The notes under the pieces are model-generated. The model saw only the letters and a list, made by a program, of their open reading frames with translations. It searched no databases and was not told where the DNA came from. Both the position numbers and the translations under genes were made by a program. DNA of 64,000 bases from Marinobacterium aestuarii (GTDB taxonomy: Bacteria > Pseudomonadota > Gammaproteobacteria > Pseudomonadales > Balneatricaceae), in NCBI RefSeq assembly GCF_001651805.1, contig NZ_CP015839.1, positions 4,650,001 through 4,714,000 of the forward strand. Direction: 5' to 3'. Shown here one piece after another: positions 61,607 through 64,000 of the stretch. Numbering within the stretch: position 1 is the first letter of the stretch; every line of letters starts with the position of its first letter.

Positions 61607-62350
61607 ATGTCAGAGCCCGTTAAAAGAACACTCAAGGTGCTGGAGTTTTTCGCCACCAGTGGGCAACAACCCGTATCGCTCACTGAAATCGCCAGGCACT
61701 GCAATATAGCCATGGCAACCCTGTTCAGAATCGTCAGTACCCTTGAACAGACGGGTTATATACAGCGACAGAGTCACACAACTTATATAAGCAACTTTGA
61801 ATTTAAAAAATCACTGCCCATGTCCAGCGATTATCTTAAAAAGCTGGAACAGGTTCTGAATGATATTGCTGACAGCTCTCAGCAAACGGCTGAATCGATT
61901 CTAATTGATAGCGACCACCTGCTTTGGCATTCAAAAAACGAATACAAGGATCTGGCAATTCGCTTGCGCGCACAACCAGGTTTTAGACGTGCAATGTATG
62001 AACTCGACTCCCCTTCCCGTCTTTATTTGAAAGCCCTTGGCTGGGAAAAAGTCAGTGAGACATTCGACAAAACAGCATTTTTTCGTACCGGTACTGAACG
62101 GGAATTCATTACCGAGAGCGAAGCAAAAGATATCATAGAGTCCACGGACATCAGTGATGTAGCTTATGATATCGAAGGTAATGTTCGGGGCATCAGACGC
62201 TTCGCAAAACTCATCCTTGATGCAAACGGCAGTCCCTTATTCCTTATCTGTATCGCCGAAGCCGCTCTACAGGTTCCCGATAAAGAAAAACACATCAGTC
62301 GTTACAAAAAAATACTGCACGATGCGGCGAACAGCCTGAAAACTCCTTGA
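61607..62350 (+). CDS. IclR-family regulator
   Basis: A 247-residue regulator: N-terminal winged helix (residues about 4-65, RTLKVLEFFATSGQQPVSLTEIARHCNIAMATLFRI) and C-terminal IclR effector domain (about 80-240). It sits 18 bases before the sulfatase gene and probably controls it in response to a sulfated sugar or its breakdown product. The effector domain is more divergent than in most IclR proteins. Composition is AT-richer than the backbone. Confidence 0.85.
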   Translation: MSEPVKRTLKVLEFFATSGQQPVSLTEIARHCNIAMATLFRIVSTLEQTGYIQRQSHTTYISNFEFKKSLPMSSDYLKKLEQVLNDIADSSQQTAESILIDSDHLLWHSKNEYKDLAIRLRAQPGFRRAMYELDSPSRLYLKALGWEKVSETFDKTAFFRTGTEREFITESEAKDIIESTDISDVAYDIEGNVRGIRRFAKLILDANGSPLFLICIAEAALQVPDKEKHISRYKKILHDAANSLKTP

Positions 62351-62368
62351 CCCATGACGGAGGAACTA

Positions 62369-63913
62369 ATGAATTCAAAGCCAAATATTCTATTCATCAT
62401 GGCGGACGATCACGCCTCTAAGGCCATCAGCTGCTACGGCTATGGAATAAATCAGACGCCGAACCTGGATCGAATTGCGCAGGAGGGTATGCGCCTTAAT
62501 CACTGCTACGTCACCAATTCCATCTGTACACCGAGCCGCGCCAGCATCCTGACGGGAACCTACAATCACGTTAATGGCGTAGTGACGCTGGATAGCAAGA
62601 TCAACAAGCATATCCCCAATGTTGCCAAACATCTCAAAACCGATGGCTACCAGACCTCAATGGTCGGAAAGTGGCACCTGGGAGAAGGCGCGGCTCACGA
62701 GCCCACAGGCTTCGACTTCTGGTCTGTTTTGCCAGGACAGGGCGATTACCATGACCCCGAAATGATCGAGATGGGTCAGACGGTACATGAGTCCGGCTAC
62801 GCCACCGACATCATCACGGACAAGTGCCTGAACTGGCTGGATCAGCGTGATCCCGCGAAGCCATTCTTCATGATGTGCCACCACAAGGCACCGCACCGTT
62901 CCTGGGAACCGAACGCCAAACACAGGCACCTGTACCAGGACGACATCAAGGTGCCCGATACTTTCAACGATGATTACAAGAACCGCAGCAAAGCCGCCGC
63001 CGCGGCAAAAATGCGTATCGAGTCGGACATTACCTATTACGACCTTGGTCTCGTACAACCCGAAGGCGGCGCTGAGGTAGGCGAGATCGCGGTTGCAGGC
63101 GGCAGCGTGCGCAAGATTCCCAACCCTGATGATGTGTCACAGATCAGGCTGATTGACAAAGACAGCGGCGAAGTTTTTACATTCAGCAGCCAGCAGGAAT
63201 TCAGCCACTTCAAATACCAGCGCTATATCAAACGCTACCTGCGCACCATCGCCTCCATCGACGAAAATGTCGGCCGCATGCTGGATTATCTCGATGAGAA
63301 TGGCCTGACCGACAACACTATCGTCATCTATACCTCAGACCAGGGATTCTTCCTGGGCGAACACGGCTGGTTCGACAAGCGCTTTATGTACGAAGAATCA
63401 TTCCAAATGCCATTTCTTGTGCGCTATCCCAAGGAAATAAAAGCAGGCACTGTGTGTGATGACATTATTTGCAATGTCGACTTCGCGCAGACGTTTTTGG
63501 ACTATGCCGGCCTGACCGAACCCAGCTATATGCAGGGCACCAGCTTCAGACCGCTATTGGAAGGCAATACACCGCAAGACTGGCAGCAACTGGCCTATCA
63601 TCGCTACTGGATGCATAAGGACGAACACCATAATGCCTACGCCCATTATGGGATCCGCAACAAAAGATACAAACTGATTTACTGGTATAACGAAGACTTT
63701 GATCTTCCGGGAACAAGCCCCGGCGGTGAGGAAAAAGAGTGGGAGCTTTTCGACTGTGAAAAGGACCCTCTGGAACTGTTCAATTGCTATCAGGATCCGG
63801 AGTACGCAAATATAGTACGAAAGATGACGCTGGAACTGGACAAGAAAATGCGTGAGATTGGTGATACGCCCTGCCATAACACGGAAGAAATTTTGAATAA
63901 ATTACAACTGTAA
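62369..63913 (+). CDS. Sulfatase (type I, Cys-type formylglycine)
   Basis: A 514-residue sulfatase. Metal ligands begin with Asp13-Asp14 in IMADDHASK, Cys53 in CTPSRAS is the residue converted to formylglycine, GKWHLGE is present, and YTSDQGFFLGEHGWFDKRFMYEES completes the site. Between about residues 210 and 285 there is an inserted segment before KYQRYIKRYLRTIASIDENVGRML that most of the related enzymes have in shorter form. No signal peptide, so it appears cytoplasmic; an intracellular sulfatase needs its substrate imported. ATG 62369 is used because GGAGG lies 5 bases before it, inside the longer frame that starts at 62354. Substrate (a sulfated polysaccharide unit or sulfate ester) is inferred. 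Confidence 0.88.
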   Translation: MNSKPNILFIMADDHASKAISCYGYGINQTPNLDRIAQEGMRLNHCYVTNSICTPSRASILTGTYNHVNGVVTLDSKINKHIPNVAKHLKTDGYQTSMVGKWHLGEGAAHEPTGFDFWSVLPGQGDYHDPEMIEMGQTVHESGYATDIITDKCLNWLDQRDPAKPFFMMCHHKAPHRSWEPNAKHRHLYQDDIKVPDTFNDDYKNRSKAAAAAKMRIESDITYYDLGLVQPEGGAEVGEIAVAGGSVRKIPNPDDVSQIRLIDKDSGEVFTFSSQQEFSHFKYQRYIKRYLRTIASIDENVGRMLDYLDENGLTDNTIVIYTSDQGFFLGEHGWFDKRFMYEESFQMPFLVRYPKEIKAGTVCDDIICNVDFAQTFLDYAGLTEPSYMQGTSFRPLLEGNTPQDWQQLAYHRYWMHKDEHHNAYAHYGIRNKRYKLIYWYNEDFDLPGTSPGGEEKEWELFDCEKDPLELFNCYQDPEYANIVRKMTLELDKKMREIGDTPCHNTEEILNKLQL

Positions 63914-63983
63914 AAGTGCACAAGTAAAAAACAAGCGTTCAAACCGTAAAATACACCATCAAAACTATAAAAGGATATTTTAT

Positions 63984-64000
63984 ATGTTTCCCAAAAAAGC
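63984..64000 (+). CDS. Start of a further gene, cut by the window edge
   Basis: ATG 63984 with AAGGA 8 bases before it opens MFPKK at the edge. It is 70 bases behind the sulfatase gene on the same strand, so it is probably part of the same operon (a transporter or anaerobic sulfatase-maturase would fit). Five codons do not allow identification. Confidence 0.4.

Overview
The window reads as chromosome of a GC-rich, probably marine, gammaproteobacterium of the Oceanospirillales/Pseudomonadales type (a Marinobacterium-like Oceanospirillaceae member is my best guess, by inference only). The reasons are the backbone gpmI / rhodanese-grxC-secB ... trmL ... ntrC-ntrB / glnA / typA, which is the order I know from Pseudomonas, together with TRAP transporters, many sigma-54 regulators, a polyamine locus, a type IV pilus minor-pilin operon and an MvaT/H-NS-like protein. 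No rRNA or tRNA gene, complete transposase or CRISPR array was seen.

Layout. 1-2.07 kb: gpmI (partial), rhodanese, grxC and secB, closed by a strong terminator. 2.3-4.3 kb: an N-terminally truncated M6 protease lying directly behind, and in frame with, a YkgJ protein. 4.7-10.3 kb: a TRAP transporter plus 3-hydroxybutyrate dehydrogenase operon under a sigma-54 promoter with repeated palindromes, and its sigma-54 activator. 10.5-12 kb: a diguanylate cyclase and an orphan DUF2384 protein. 12-15.8 kb: minor pilins (fimT-pilV-pilW-pilE-pilX) without pilY1, with unusual PilW and PilX. 16.7-20.6 kb: a lytic transglycosylase, a hypothetical gene, ytoQ and a CorA-like gene.

20.7-24.6 kb is an accessory patch of lower GC: an ISL3-like remnant, then five small same-strand genes (SnoaL-like, unknown, cupin, GFA, DUF4236), two of them ending in attC-like palindromes, so it may be a decayed cassette array. 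25.2-31.9 kb: a sodium-dependent transporter, a leucine-dehydrogenase-like enzyme and a fused 2-oxoacid:ferredoxin oxidoreductase, together an amino-acid deamination and oxidation module. 32.5-34.7 kb: a lone MobD/ParA-like ATPase, an H-NS-like protein and trmL.

34.7-44 kb: a phosphorus-acquisition unit in which phnD, a secreted glycerophosphodiesterase, phnC, two phnE genes and a histidine phosphatase run from a sigma-54 promoter beside a PgtAB-like two-component system. 44-53.4 kb: a cold-shock/DUF1294 protein, then a polyamine locus (LuxR regulator, glutamine amidotransferase, potFGHI) facing a GntR regulator and an aminotransferase, joined by shared TGTGATCACA-type operators. 53.5-61.2 kb: a holin-like protein, ntrC-ntrB with a perfect NtrC box, glnA with a textbook sigma-54 promoter, and typA. 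61.5 kb to the end: an AT-richer accessory piece with an IclR regulator, a sulfatase and the start of another gene.

Across the window a family of 7-bp tandem repeats recurs in intergenic gaps and flanks both the CorA-like gene and the sodium-dependent transporter gene.
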